Source: Spirosoma fluviale | GTDB lineage: Bacteria; Bacteroidota; Bacteroidia; Cytophagales; Spirosomataceae | DNA: 52,865 bases | Direction: 5' to 3' | Assembly: GCA_945885545.1 (NCBI GenBank) | Contig: CAMCYZ010000002.1 | Location: forward strand, 1-52,865 | Shown: positions 18,753-27,318 of the stretch, piece after piece | How positions within the stretch are numbered: the first letter of the stretch is position 1 | Layout: each line of letters starts with the position of its first letter | Notes under the pieces: model-generated | Databases searched by the model: none | What the model was told of the DNA's origin: nothing | What the model saw: the letters and a program-made list of their open reading frames with translations, nothing else | Translations under genes and position numbers: made by a program

Positions 18753-19418
18753 ATGGAATTTCTATTATTTATAATTGCTTTGGTAGTAGGAAGCTTGGCT
18801 TCTTGGCAAATATTCAATTGGGTTTATGGCAAAAAAATTAAAGATAATTCCGAAAGTATTCGGTTGGAATCCCACGTTTTGCTCGAAAGAATAGAGAAGG
18901 TCTTCAAGGTAGTTTTGGCCGAAGGATATTTTACCGAAATATACGACCACAACTCAAAAAAGGAATTTTGGGGTTTATTTAAGTCCAGCAACAAGGCCTT
19001 GGTAGTGGCCAAAGCAAAAGTTTCGGTTGGTTATGATTTTAGCAAAATGAAATTCAGCAGAGAAAACACCGAGCGGAAACTGGTGATAGAAGAATTTGCC
19101 CCCGCAGAAATACTTTCAGTAGATACCGACTACAAATTTTATGACCTCAACCAAGGACTTTTGAGCAAATTCAACAACGAAGACTATACTGCTATATTGG
19201 CCGAAGCCAAAAAAATGATGCAAGAAAAAGCTCAGGAGAGTGATTTGCCGCAGATTGCAGCCAATCAAGTAAAAGTGATGATGAAGCAGCTGGCGGCTTC
19301 TATGAACTGGGAATTGGATATAAAAGAAAAAGGCTCGAAAACGGCTATGCTGCTTGAAGACAAGGATATTCTGCCAAAAGCACTAGAAAAAGCATCTGTA
19401 AAAGATTCCCAAATCTAG
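18753..19418 (+). CDS. DUF4230 family membrane-anchored protein
   Basis: A 221-residue protein with one N-terminal membrane segment (MEFLLFIIALVVGSLASW) and a DUF4230 domain: LESHVLLERIEKVFKVVLAEGYFTE at the start is the typical opening, followed by KALVVAKAKVSVGYDF and LSVDTDYKFYDLNQG. The function of the family is unknown. The Met at 18753 was chosen over upstream starts at 18624 and 18681 because those would overlap the miaA coding sequence and precede the membrane anchor with unrelated residues. Divergent from miaA. Confidence 0.8.
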   Translation: MEFLLFIIALVVGSLASWQIFNWVYGKKIKDNSESIRLESHVLLERIEKVFKVVLAEGYFTEIYDHNSKKEFWGLFKSSNKALVVAKAKVSVGYDFSKMKFSRENTERKLVIEEFAPAEILSVDTDYKFYDLNQGLLSKFNNEDYTAILAEAKKMMQEKAQESDLPQIAANQVKVMMKQLAASMNWELDIKEKGSKTAMLLEDKDILPKALEKASVKDSQI

Positions 19419-19591
19419 GTAGTTTAGCTAAGCACAGATTTTAAATAAATGCCATGACATAATATATCGTGATTCTCTTGGAAAACATCAATCTATCTGA
19501 GGCCAAAAGCTACACCAAATGGTATTTAAAAAACTAATACTTGGCCTGCCGATACATTTCAAGAATATTCGCTCCAAAAGCCTTTTATCAT

Positions 19592-19599
19592 TACCTTTG
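19592..19599 (+). promoter_or_regulatory. Candidate -7 element (TACCTTTG) for the methyltransferase gene
   Basis: It matches TAnnTTTG and lies 22 bases before the ATG at 19622. A -33 TTG at good spacing is lacking, so this is a partial match. Confidence 0.4.
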
Positions 19600-19621
19600 T
19601 GGCGAATAACCAAAAACAATT

Positions 19622-20368
19622 ATGGCATTAATAGAAGAATTGGAGGAACAGGGCAACGTATTGTTTAAATTTCGCAGCTACATTCCTATTTTCTTTTTGG
19701 CTTCGGGCTTGGGTGTTTATGCCTACAAAATATACGACATGAGCTATCCTGACTTAGGCTTCAACTACTGGTTAATCTGTCTGGCGGTGGGATTATTGGG
19801 CTTGTTGGTAAGAATTTACGCCGTTGGTCATACACCCGCCAACACTTCAGGCAGAAACACTAGCGAGGGCCAAGTAGCCGATGAACTTAACCAAACAGGC
19901 ATATATTCGATAGTACGTCATCCGCTTTACTTGGGAAATTTCTTGATGTGGTTGGGTGTGGCCATGTTAACCGCTGACCTATGGTATTTGGTGGCATTCA
20001 CGTTTACATATTGGGTTTACTACGAGCGTATTATGTTTGCAGAAGAAGCATTTTTAAGAAGAAAATTTGGCGAGCCATATCTCAAATGGGCATCAGACAA
20101 ACCTGCATTTATACCCAAACTCCAATCTCCGGTTAAACCTAAATATCCTTTTTCTATTAAAAAGATTTTGAAAAAAGAGAAAAATGGTGTTGCGGCCATG
20201 TTTGGTTTGTTTTATATCTTCGACATTGTGGGCGAATACATCAAATGGGGCGAATATACCTTCAAGCCAACGTTTTGGTTTTGGGGCTTTGCTGTAAGTA
20301 CAATTTTGTATTTGATTCTGAAATTTATTAAAAGATCTACTAACCTCTTAGAAGAAGAAGGCAGATGA
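19622..20368 (+). CDS. ICMT/PEMT-family integral membrane methyltransferase
   Basis: A 248-residue protein with five or so membrane segments. The C-terminal signature, IVRHPLYLGNFLMWLG followed by YYERIMFAEEAFL and FGEPYLKWA, is that of the isoprenylcysteine carboxyl methyltransferase / phospholipid methyltransferase superfamily (RHPxYxG, then the E...EE...F...Y pattern), which binds S-adenosylmethionine in the membrane. Bacterial relatives methylate lipids, including lipid A phosphate. The substrate here is not known. Its last four bases (ATGA) overlap the start of the next membrane-protein gene, so both act in one operon and perhaps in one envelope pathway. Confidence 0.75.
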   Translation: MALIEELEEQGNVLFKFRSYIPIFFLASGLGVYAYKIYDMSYPDLGFNYWLICLAVGLLGLLVRIYAVGHTPANTSGRNTSEGQVADELNQTGIYSIVRHPLYLGNFLMWLGVAMLTADLWYLVAFTFTYWVYYERIMFAEEAFLRRKFGEPYLKWASDKPAFIPKLQSPVKPKYPFSIKKILKKEKNGVAAMFGLFYIFDIVGEYIKWGEYTFKPTFWFWGFAVSTILYLILKFIKRSTNLLEEEGR

Positions 20369-21912
20369 AAGCAAACTGGGATGGCATACTAACCAAGGCT
20401 GCATATATCTATTTAAGCCTACCATTCCTGATATTTTGCATTGCGTGGCTCAATCTACCTTCAGCAATTGCGTTTTCTTGCATAACAATTGTCTCTATTT
20501 TTCTATGTTTGAGGCATACCTATTCCGATTTCTCTATCAACTTTTTGGTAACCAGAAATCCCAAAACCGTATGGATGTCCTTGTTGATTATTCTGTTCAT
20601 TATTTTTTTCTCGGGAATAGGGCATTATACCTACCAAAACAACGACCATCTGTACCGCGGAGCCCTATTTGCTGATTTGGTAAAATACGACTGGCCTGTA
20701 ATCTACAAAGTAAATGGTTTTCCTGGGCATTTTCTGGAAGGCAAAACCACTATGATGACCTATTACTTGGGTTTTTATCTGCCTGCAGCAGCCTTAGGAA
20801 AAGCTTTTGGCTTAGAGTTTGGACGATTTGCTTTGTTTTTCTGGACTTTCATCGGAACCGTTCTTGTGGTTTTTCAAACTGGAAAACATCTCCGAAAATT
20901 CAATTACAAGCTCCTTTTACTTTTCTTTGGTTGGGGAACGCTCTTTTTCATTGGAACTTTATACAAAAACTCCTTCATCGACATCTACACCGAAATGGCC
21001 AATCCGCTCTGGGCAGGCATGATTCTCTACGCCGACAGCAACTTGGGATTAATCTACTGGACATTTAATCAGTCCCTTACAGGCTGGTTGATTTTACTAT
21101 TAATATTCAATAAAGGGCCAAAACAGAATACCTTCTACTTATATAGTCTTACTTTTTTTCTGAGTCCATTTGCGTTTGTGGGTATGTTTCCTTTCGTTAT
21201 TTTTATGATTTGGAAAAACTACGAAGGCACACTTAAAGACGATTTGTGGAAAAACGTGAAAAAATATCTTAGTTTCCAAAATATCATCGGAGCGGCTCTG
21301 GTGGTATGTCTAAACTTCATTTATATTGACTCTAATAAGGCAGGGAAGTTTTTCCAAGTGCTACATCATCGACCAAAAATACTGATTGTTTTCTATCTGC
21401 TTTCATGGGCGATCATTGCTTTTCTTATCAGTTCAAAATTTAAGAAAAATGCACTTTTCTGGTTAGTTGTTATAGTCCTGATTCCCCTGCCCTTCTTTCA
21501 GCAAGGTTTCGGTATTGATTTCCCCGGAAGACTTTCTATACCCGCCTTGTTTATAATGATGCTGCTAGTTGGGCAGTTTTTGATTGAGGAGAAATCGGGT
21601 TGGAGAAAATGGGCCGTATTTGCTTACATGATTGTTAGTGCAGTATGGCATATTGGATTTGAAGTCGGCAAATCCGTCATTTGGACCTCAGCCGAAAATA
21701 TCAGCCACAAAACCGACTGGGACGACCAACTCATGGCCGCAGAAAATCGCAAACTTCAAAAGGTGGGGAAAATAATCAAAGACTTGGAGGGCAAAGATAT
21801 ACTCATCCAAGACCACAAAACTATCGTAAACCCCAACAACAATGTCATCTGGAATTATATGGCGGACATTGAGGGTTCAAGGTTTTATAGGTGGTTTGCA
21901 AGGAAGCCGTGA
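20365..21912 (+). CDS. Polytopic membrane protein, possible GT-C-type glycosyltransferase
   Basis: A 515-residue protein with about ten or more membrane helices. The first external loop after helix 3 contains NNDHLYRGALFADLVKYDWP and GFPGHFLEGKTTMMTYYLG. Acidic residues in the first loop and this overall plan recall GT-C glycosyltransferases that use lipid-linked sugars, but no family signature is certain. A soluble C-terminal tail (about 445-515) follows. It is translationally coupled (4-base ATGA overlap) to the ICMT-like methyltransferase, which suggests a shared role in modifying an envelope lipid or glycan. Confidence 0.6.
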   Translation: MKANWDGILTKAAYIYLSLPFLIFCIAWLNLPSAIAFSCITIVSIFLCLRHTYSDFSINFLVTRNPKTVWMSLLIILFIIFFSGIGHYTYQNNDHLYRGALFADLVKYDWPVIYKVNGFPGHFLEGKTTMMTYYLGFYLPAAALGKAFGLEFGRFALFFWTFIGTVLVVFQTGKHLRKFNYKLLLLFFGWGTLFFIGTLYKNSFIDIYTEMANPLWAGMILYADSNLGLIYWTFNQSLTGWLILLLIFNKGPKQNTFYLYSLTFFLSPFAFVGMFPFVIFMIWKNYEGTLKDDLWKNVKKYLSFQNIIGAALVVCLNFIYIDSNKAGKFFQVLHHRPKILIVFYLLSWAIIAFLISSKFKKNALFWLVVIVLIPLPFFQQGFGIDFPGRLSIPALFIMMLLVGQFLIEEKSGWRKWAVFAYMIVSAVWHIGFEVGKSVIWTSAENISHKTDWDDQLMAAENRKLQKVGKIIKDLEGKDILIQDHKTIVNPNNNVIWNYMADIEGSRFYRWFARKP

Positions 21913-22095
21913 AAGTTCGAACATTTTAAACTTCGGTAGAAAAAGAATTTTACCCTTGTAACTTCGTGGAATTTGTGCTTAAATCAACACGAATTTTATG
22001 AAGGCACAAACTTAGGCTAAGCACCAAACTTTGGTAAGGTATTTTATGATTTTAAAAGTTTTAGTTTTTTTTAGTTTTTCTATTTTTCATAAAAA

Positions 22096-22692
22096 ATGTT
22101 AGAGTCTATTTTTTTTGGTGCCACTTCAGGATTTATTTTAAGTTTTGGGTTTGGAAGTGTGTTTTTTGCTTTGATACAAGAAAGCATAGACAAAGGGTAT
22201 CATAACGGCATTAAAATGGCATTTGGTGTATTAGTTAGTGACATGCTTCTTGTTTTGTTAGCTATTTTGGGTACTTCTGCTTTTCCCGACATTCCAAATT
22301 TTCAGTTGTATGCGAAGACAGCTGCATGCATAATACTGGTATCCATGGGGATTTCTCAATTCTTCTATAAGAAACCAAATATCCAATTTCAGAACCCAAG
22401 TCGAAAAATATCTCTAATATCTTTTGGAAAAGGATTTCTTTTAAATGCTATTAACCCTGTGAATTTTCTTTCATGGGTAGTTTTACTTACGGCCATTAAA
22501 AGTCAAAACTACACAATTGGTCAGCAAATGGGGTTTTTCTCCACATCGTTAATTGTTATTTTTTCTACCGAAAGCCTCATTGCCTATTATTCGTTCAAAA
22601 TCCGCAAAATTGCTTCAGAAGGCCTTATCAAAAAAATAAAGATGGTAAATGGATTTATTTTTATATTTCTGGCGATTATGCTTTGGTACTAG
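22096..22692 (+). CDS. LysE/RhtB-family translocator
   Basis: A 198-residue inner-membrane protein with six hydrophobic segments. The N-terminal GATSGFILSFGFGSVFFALIQESIDKGYHNG and the internal LNAINPVNFLSWV match LysE-family exporters of amino acids and small metabolites (G-x3-Pro/G-x region followed by an NP motif). The substrate cannot be predicted. Its 3' end overlaps that of the convergent GH3 gene by 17 bases (22676-22692). Confidence 0.75.
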   Translation: MLESIFFGATSGFILSFGFGSVFFALIQESIDKGYHNGIKMAFGVLVSDMLLVLLAILGTSAFPDIPNFQLYAKTAACIILVSMGISQFFYKKPNIQFQNPSRKISLISFGKGFLLNAINPVNFLSWVVLLTAIKSQNYTIGQQMGFFSTSLIVIFSTESLIAYYSFKIRKIASEGLIKKIKMVNGFIFIFLAIMLWY

Positions 22693-24232
22693 CGAGGAAA
22701 CTCAACCAATCTGTTTGCATTTTCCCTTTTAGAACCCTCGGGAATTTATTTTGACCACCAATTTTACCTTGGACTTTCATATAATCATAAAAAACATTGA
22801 CGGGCAAAACTTCAGCGTCTACACTAGTTAAAGCATGTAAACGTTCCACTGCATAATCATCATTAAGATCTTTTAGTCTTGCGTCAATTTTCGAAATGAG
22901 CAAATTTTTATCTACTATTTCACTGCAACCAAAATACCATTTATGGCCAAACATTTTATCCAACTTCTCCCCAATCAGAGTAAACTCATTGATTTCGACA
23001 CCTATTTCTTTAGATACCTCCACTACAGCTTTGTTTAGATTATCCACCGACAGATGCTCACCACACAAGCTCATGAAATGCTTTGTACGGCCCGTAATAA
23101 TAATTTCAGCAGTTTGTGAATCCTTAAACATCACAGTATCACCGACCAAGTATCTCCAAGCACCCGCACAAGTAGAAACCAAAATTGCATATTCTGTATT
23201 TTCAGTCGTCTGGTGTACCATCAGTGTTTCTGGATTAGGCCTTAGGTTACCTTCCTCGTCGAAGTTGTCATCGTTAAATGGTATAAACTCAAAGAATATC
23301 CCTCTATTTAAGACCAATTTAAGCCCTTTTTCGGGTTCATTTTGGTATGCAAAAAAGCCTTCAGATGCCAAATAAGTTTCTAGATAAAAAAAAGGCTTTT
23401 CAGTGTCTAAAAGTTTTGAAAATGACGCACGATAGGGTTCTAATGAAACACCACCCCATCCAAATGCCGTCAAATTTGGCCACATTTCATGTATATTCTT
23501 AAGTTTATATGTCTCAATGATTCGCTCAAAAATTATCTGTATCCAAGCGGGCACACCCGCCACAAAAGAAATATCCCAAGTGGGAGCTTGACTAACAATC
23601 TGAGATAGCTTCTTTTCCCAGTTTTTTTCTTGACTAATTCTAAATCCTGGTTTATAAAACTTTTCAAACCAAAATGGTATTTTAGCCGTGGTAATACCGC
23701 TCAAATCACCCTCGAAATGACCACCCACTCTGTTGAGCTCCGTACAGCCACCAAGCATCAAGTAACTCTTCTCAAAAACCACCGGTGGCAATTCTCTAAA
23801 CTCCCCCAACGAAATTATTTGAGCAATAGAAGTATTATGTATAGCTTTCAACATATCAGCCGTAACAGGGATGGCTTTTGAAGACGCCTCGGAGGTTCCC
23901 GAACTCAATGCAAAATATTTGACTTTTCCAGGCCAAGCAATATCTGGCTCTCCATTCCTAGACCTATGCCACCATAGATCGTATATAGAATTGTAGTCAA
24001 AGATTGGAGTATTACTCTTAAAATCTTGGTAAATGGTTTTTCTTTTGGATACAAAAAGACCTTTAGATATCTCCTCAAATTTATATGCTACTCCGACTTC
24101 GGTAAACTTGGCCTTGTTCAATAATTTAAACAAAACCTTTTCCTGCCATTTTTGAGGTTTAGCCTTTCGTACTTTCTTTAAGTTGTTTCCAAGAAATATG
24201 CTTCCTTTTATGAAATTTCCTAGTATTGGCAT
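22676..24232 (-). CDS. GH3-family acyl-adenylating protein
   Basis: A 518-residue protein of the GH3 family, acyl-acid-amido synthetases related to plant auxin-conjugating enzymes and to the adenylate-forming fold. Diagnostic segments: YFALSSGTSEASSKAIPV (the P-loop-like SSGTSxGxxK motif), LGGCTELNRVGG, VPAWIQIIFERI, FFEFIPF, YAILVSTCAGAWRYLVGDTV and TGRTKHFMSLCGEHLS. Bacteroidota copies are conserved but their substrate is unknown. No signal peptide, so cytoplasmic. A candidate promoter -7 element lies 30 bases upstream. Confidence 0.88.
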   Translation of the reverse strand: MPILGNFIKGSIFLGNNLKKVRKAKPQKWQEKVLFKLLNKAKFTEVGVAYKFEEISKGLFVSKRKTIYQDFKSNTPIFDYNSIYDLWWHRSRNGEPDIAWPGKVKYFALSSGTSEASSKAIPVTADMLKAIHNTSIAQIISLGEFRELPPVVFEKSYLMLGGCTELNRVGGHFEGDLSGITTAKIPFWFEKFYKPGFRISQEKNWEKKLSQIVSQAPTWDISFVAGVPAWIQIIFERIIETYKLKNIHEMWPNLTAFGWGGVSLEPYRASFSKLLDTEKPFFYLETYLASEGFFAYQNEPEKGLKLVLNRGIFFEFIPFNDDNFDEEGNLRPNPETLMVHQTTENTEYAILVSTCAGAWRYLVGDTVMFKDSQTAEIIITGRTKHFMSLCGEHLSVDNLNKAVVEVSKEIGVEINEFTLIGEKLDKMFGHKWYFGCSEIVDKNLLISKIDARLKDLNDDYAVERLHALTSVDAEVLPVNVFYDYMKVQGKIGGQNKFPRVLKGKMQTDWLSFLASTKA

Positions 24233-24261
24233 TTATATTATTCTCCATTATTAAATAATAG

Positions 24262-24269
24262 CAAATATA
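24262..24269 (-). promoter_or_regulatory. Candidate -7 element (TATATTTG) for the GH3 gene
   Basis: A match to the Bacteroidota -7 consensus on the minus strand, about 30 bases before the start codon at 24232. A clear -33 TTG at 19-21 bases is not visible. Confidence 0.45.
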
Positions 24270-24374
24270 CGATAATCGTCTATTAAAAGTTATTCCGTTT
24301 TCCGTAAAATCATCCTGACTAAGCCATAAAGAATAAAAAAAATAGCTAAAATGAGTAATATTTAGCATCAATTA

Positions 24375-25111
24375 CTATCGAATAGCCTTGGGGAAATTAC
24401 ACATTACTTCTTGTTCCTTTATGTATTCGACGGTCTCTTTATCTAGATAAATAAAATTTATTTTTTACCCTTTAACTTTTGGCGTAATTTGGGTTTTTCT
24501 TGTGTGGCAGCCAATAAGATAAGTCTGCGTGTATATACTAAGACATCATTTTCAATTTTGATTTCAAGAATCATTCTAGGCATACCTCTAAGCCGCTCTA
24601 AACCATTAAAAACTAGAATATTTGTGGTGGAGTAAGCTACGATACTTTGTCGTTTCATAGGGTCATAAGTGGATGCTTTCATATAAATATACTCACTTAC
24701 TTTATCTCATTTAAGATTTCACATTTACTAAACTTCAGAGAATCCTCCACTACGTAGGAATTCCCCAAAGTATCGTACAATTCCATAACCTTTCCATTTT
24801 CAAAATATCTGGTAAATACCATCAGGTCATTCCTCCAAAAAATTGTTCCATCCTCAGATTGTTCCTCCTGATTTTCAAACGTATACTAGCTATGTTTCAC
24901 ATTAAATGTCAATACCATTTTTTGATTATATCCTGACTCAATTTTCCAAATTTAGGCCTTTATATCTTTCAGTTCTTTCGATAAATACGCGTCCTTACTT
25001 TTTATTTTCACCCAATCCTTTTCTTTTCAAATGAAATCTTCCCAACCGATTTTTTGAGAAAACGGCATGTAAAGAACTCATAAAAAGTATCGTCAATATT
25101 ATTTTTTTCAT
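24375..25111 (-). pseudogene. Decayed GLPGLI-family gene (paralogue of 26564-27304)
   Basis: Read on the minus strand with frame changes, this follows the intact GLPGLI protein from end to end: a start MKKIILTILF; an early stop after GENKK; then YTFENQEEQSEDG (intact copy YTFENQQETTEDG), FTRYFENG (intact TRDFEKG), YVVEDSL (intact YIVEDSL), MKASTYDPMK (intact MKALAYDALK) and RGMPRMILEI (intact YGLPGVILEV). After KLKGKK a one-base shift restores LDKETVEYIKEQEVM, equivalent to the intact YSKIIADYIKQSEAM. There are several stops and at least two frameshifts, so no full-length product can be made. It lies in the same position relative to a decayed barrel gene as the intact pair. Confidence 0.85.
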
Positions 25112-25132
25112 TTGATTGCTGTTTAGTTTTCA

Positions 25133-26300
25133 TATCTTGTTCTTTCACGACAGCTACCACGCCACGCATATTTTAAGTATATGACACCATAAAATAGCTA
25201 GATAAAGTTTGGAAACATACTTTGAACAATGTTCTGAAAAGTAATTTTCTGGTGTCCATGTTTTTCTTGAACACATCTTATATACTCAACCTAATCTCTG
25301 ATTTTTTAGCTTTCCCAACCAATTTATAGGTACTGAGGTTCAAAATCGAGAGGTTTTGATCAAAACCCAATTTGGTATTTTTGTACTGATGGTAATTAAA
25401 ATCTGCTACCAAAAAAAACGATTTAGGCATTTGCAAAACCAAGTGGCTCTTGCGGAAGTATTAAAAAAAAATGATCCTGACTACTACTCAATGAGTATCT
25501 TACAATGTTTATACCCGTAGACCAAGATAAAAATAACGAAAACCAATTCACAGGCGTCAGGTCTGGCCCATCGTTTAAGTTGATGTTGCTATTTTTGTTT
25601 TCATTGAGGTTGTTATTGATATAAACCAAAAAAACGCGTTAGAAAATCAGCTACAGTGAAAGTCGGAGGCGACCCCTGTTGCTTCAAATCAATTTCCGAG
25701 CCTATGCAAACCTATCTCCATAGGTTTTTCGATACTCATCATAGTTTTTTTGCCAAATTTTATTTCGCCAGAATGTCTATTGAGTTTTTTGGGATAAATT
25801 AATTTTTTGCCCGCATTGCTGTATAGACCCACTAAAGCAGTAGTTTTGGTTTTATTTATTGAAAAGCCAAAATTTACTGAATAATTAAAATTATCACCAC
25901 CGTTTATAGTATACGGCATTAAAGTAGCAATCAAACTACTAATAAATTATTGACTATAAACTACTTGTGTTTTATAGTGGCAATACTCTGTGTTTGTTCA
26001 GAAATTGATAAATGAAACCGGATTATACATACCAAAACGTTTTGAACCAGCCTGATTGATAGTTGGTTTAAACACCCTGTAACGCAATCCTAAGAAAAAA
26101 GGATTGGAATTACCTGTAAACGGTTGCAAATAACGGATTTCTGGAACTTCAAAACCTACTTCATAACTACCGCAAAGGTATTTTATCATTTCTAAGGTCA
26201 AAATTTACTCTAGTATTAGGTAACAAAACATCATAAAAATTTGAAATCTATTCGGTCGTCGGTTTTCCTTCGTCATTTGCAAGAATTCCATCCAATTAAA
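25133..26300 (-). pseudogene. Decayed, 5'-truncated outer-membrane barrel gene (paralogue of 27319-30159)
   Basis: Fragments in several frames match the C-terminal third of the intact barrel protein: PEIRYLQPFTGNSNPFF (intact PRIRDLQPFIDNSNPMF), YNPVSFINF (intact FNPVSFINL), NGGDNFNYSVNFGFSINKTK (intact SGGDNFNVYTYFGFPIKKTK), and INNNLNENKNSNINL with DLTPVNWFSLFLS (intact DLTPIDWFSWFIS). Base-level similarity to the last stretch of the intact gene continues to about 25133. No equivalent of the first ~600 residues was found, so the copy lost its 5' part, including the plug-like domain and signal peptide. Confidence 0.82.
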
Positions 26301-26563
26301 ATAGTTGATATGTCATTCCAAAAGCGATATAAACGCCTTTGTTCGTTTAACGGAGTAACGACGTAAACTTTGACACCTATCTACAAATTAACAAAGCATT
26401 TAAAGTTACAGTATTTTCATCCGTGTCAAATCCATAAAATTCGTGTTACATTTAGATTAAAGTTTGCAAGTACAAAAACTTTGGCAATGTCGAAAACGCT
26501 TGACCATAAAAACACCTAGCATGTAGACCACAAACGAGACTTCATAAATTGGTTAATCAACTT
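26301..26563. other. Spacer between the decayed and intact GLPGLI/barrel pairs
   Basis: No gene is seen. Around 26415-26455 there is a degenerate CCGTGTCAAATCC...CGTGTTAC pattern, like the short ATCTGTGT-type intergenic repeats common in Bacteroidota; a related piece is near 256-275. Confidence 0.4.
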
Positions 26564-27304
26564 TTAATAAAGCCACCAAGGCAGCCTATGCATGGCTTCA
26601 CTTTGTTTTATATAGTCTGCAATAATCTTACTGTATCCTGCAGTATTAATTTTCTTGCCTTTCACTTTTTTGGGTAATTTAGGATATTCCAAAGCAGAAT
26701 TTGTATCAACACTAAGGGCAGAAATTACATAGGCACCGTCGTCTAGTGTAACTTCCAAAATAACGCCAGGTAAACCATAAAAGCGGTCAGGACCCGATGA
26801 AGTTACAAAATCGGTACAAAACCAAGCTTCTATTTTCTGGTCTTTTAAAGCATCATAAGCCAGAGCTTTCATACAAATATATCCCGCAACATCTTTAACA
26901 TCATTCATTATCTTCCAATTGTAAGCATTTAAGCTATCCTCAACAATATAGGTTTTGCCCAACACATTCTGGTAGTCAAAATAAGTACCTTTTTCAAAAT
27001 CTCTTGTGAGATAAAAATCATCATGCGTGTAGTTAAAGGAACCATCTTCGGTAGTTTCTTGCTGATTTTCAAAGGTATAGAATGACTTTTTCTCGGTAAA
27101 ATTCAATGCGTATTTGGTTTTTTGCGAAAACCAATTTTTCATTGTTTCAGATTCTCTATCTTTTTCTTCTTTTGAAAGGAACTTGGCTTTAGCCAAAGTT
27201 TTGGCAATATCTCTTGAGGTTTCATAAATAATTCTTCCTGAGGTCTTTTGCCCTTGAACCAACCCCGAAACAAATACTAAACACACTATTATTAAATTTC
27301 TCAT
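26564..27304 (-). CDS. GLPGLI family protein
   Basis: A 246-residue exported protein with signal peptide MRNLIIVCLVFVSGLVQGQ. The family motif appears as YGLPGVILEVTLDDG near residue 178, and the typical end ...YIKQSEAMHRLPWW is present. GLPGLI proteins are found only in Bacteroidota, usually next to TonB-receptor-like barrels, and their function is unknown. The Met at 27304 was chosen instead of the one at 27331, because it directly opens the signal peptide and avoids overlap with the preceding gene (gap 14 bases). It forms a two-gene unit with the barrel at 27319-30159. Confidence 0.88.
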   Translation of the reverse strand: MRNLIIVCLVFVSGLVQGQKTSGRIIYETSRDIAKTLAKAKFLSKEEKDRESETMKNWFSQKTKYALNFTEKKSFYTFENQQETTEDGSFNYTHDDFYLTRDFEKGTYFDYQNVLGKTYIVEDSLNAYNWKIMNDVKDVAGYICMKALAYDALKDQKIEAWFCTDFVTSSGPDRFYGLPGVILEVTLDDGAYVISALSVDTNSALEYPKLPKKVKGKKINTAGYSKIIADYIKQSEAMHRLPWWLY

Positions 27305-27318
27305 TGTATTATTTGATA

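Noticed and set aside
24159-24371. 70-residue frame upstream of the GH3 gene
   Set aside because: It overlaps the GH3 N-terminus in another frame and lacks any recognisable feature.
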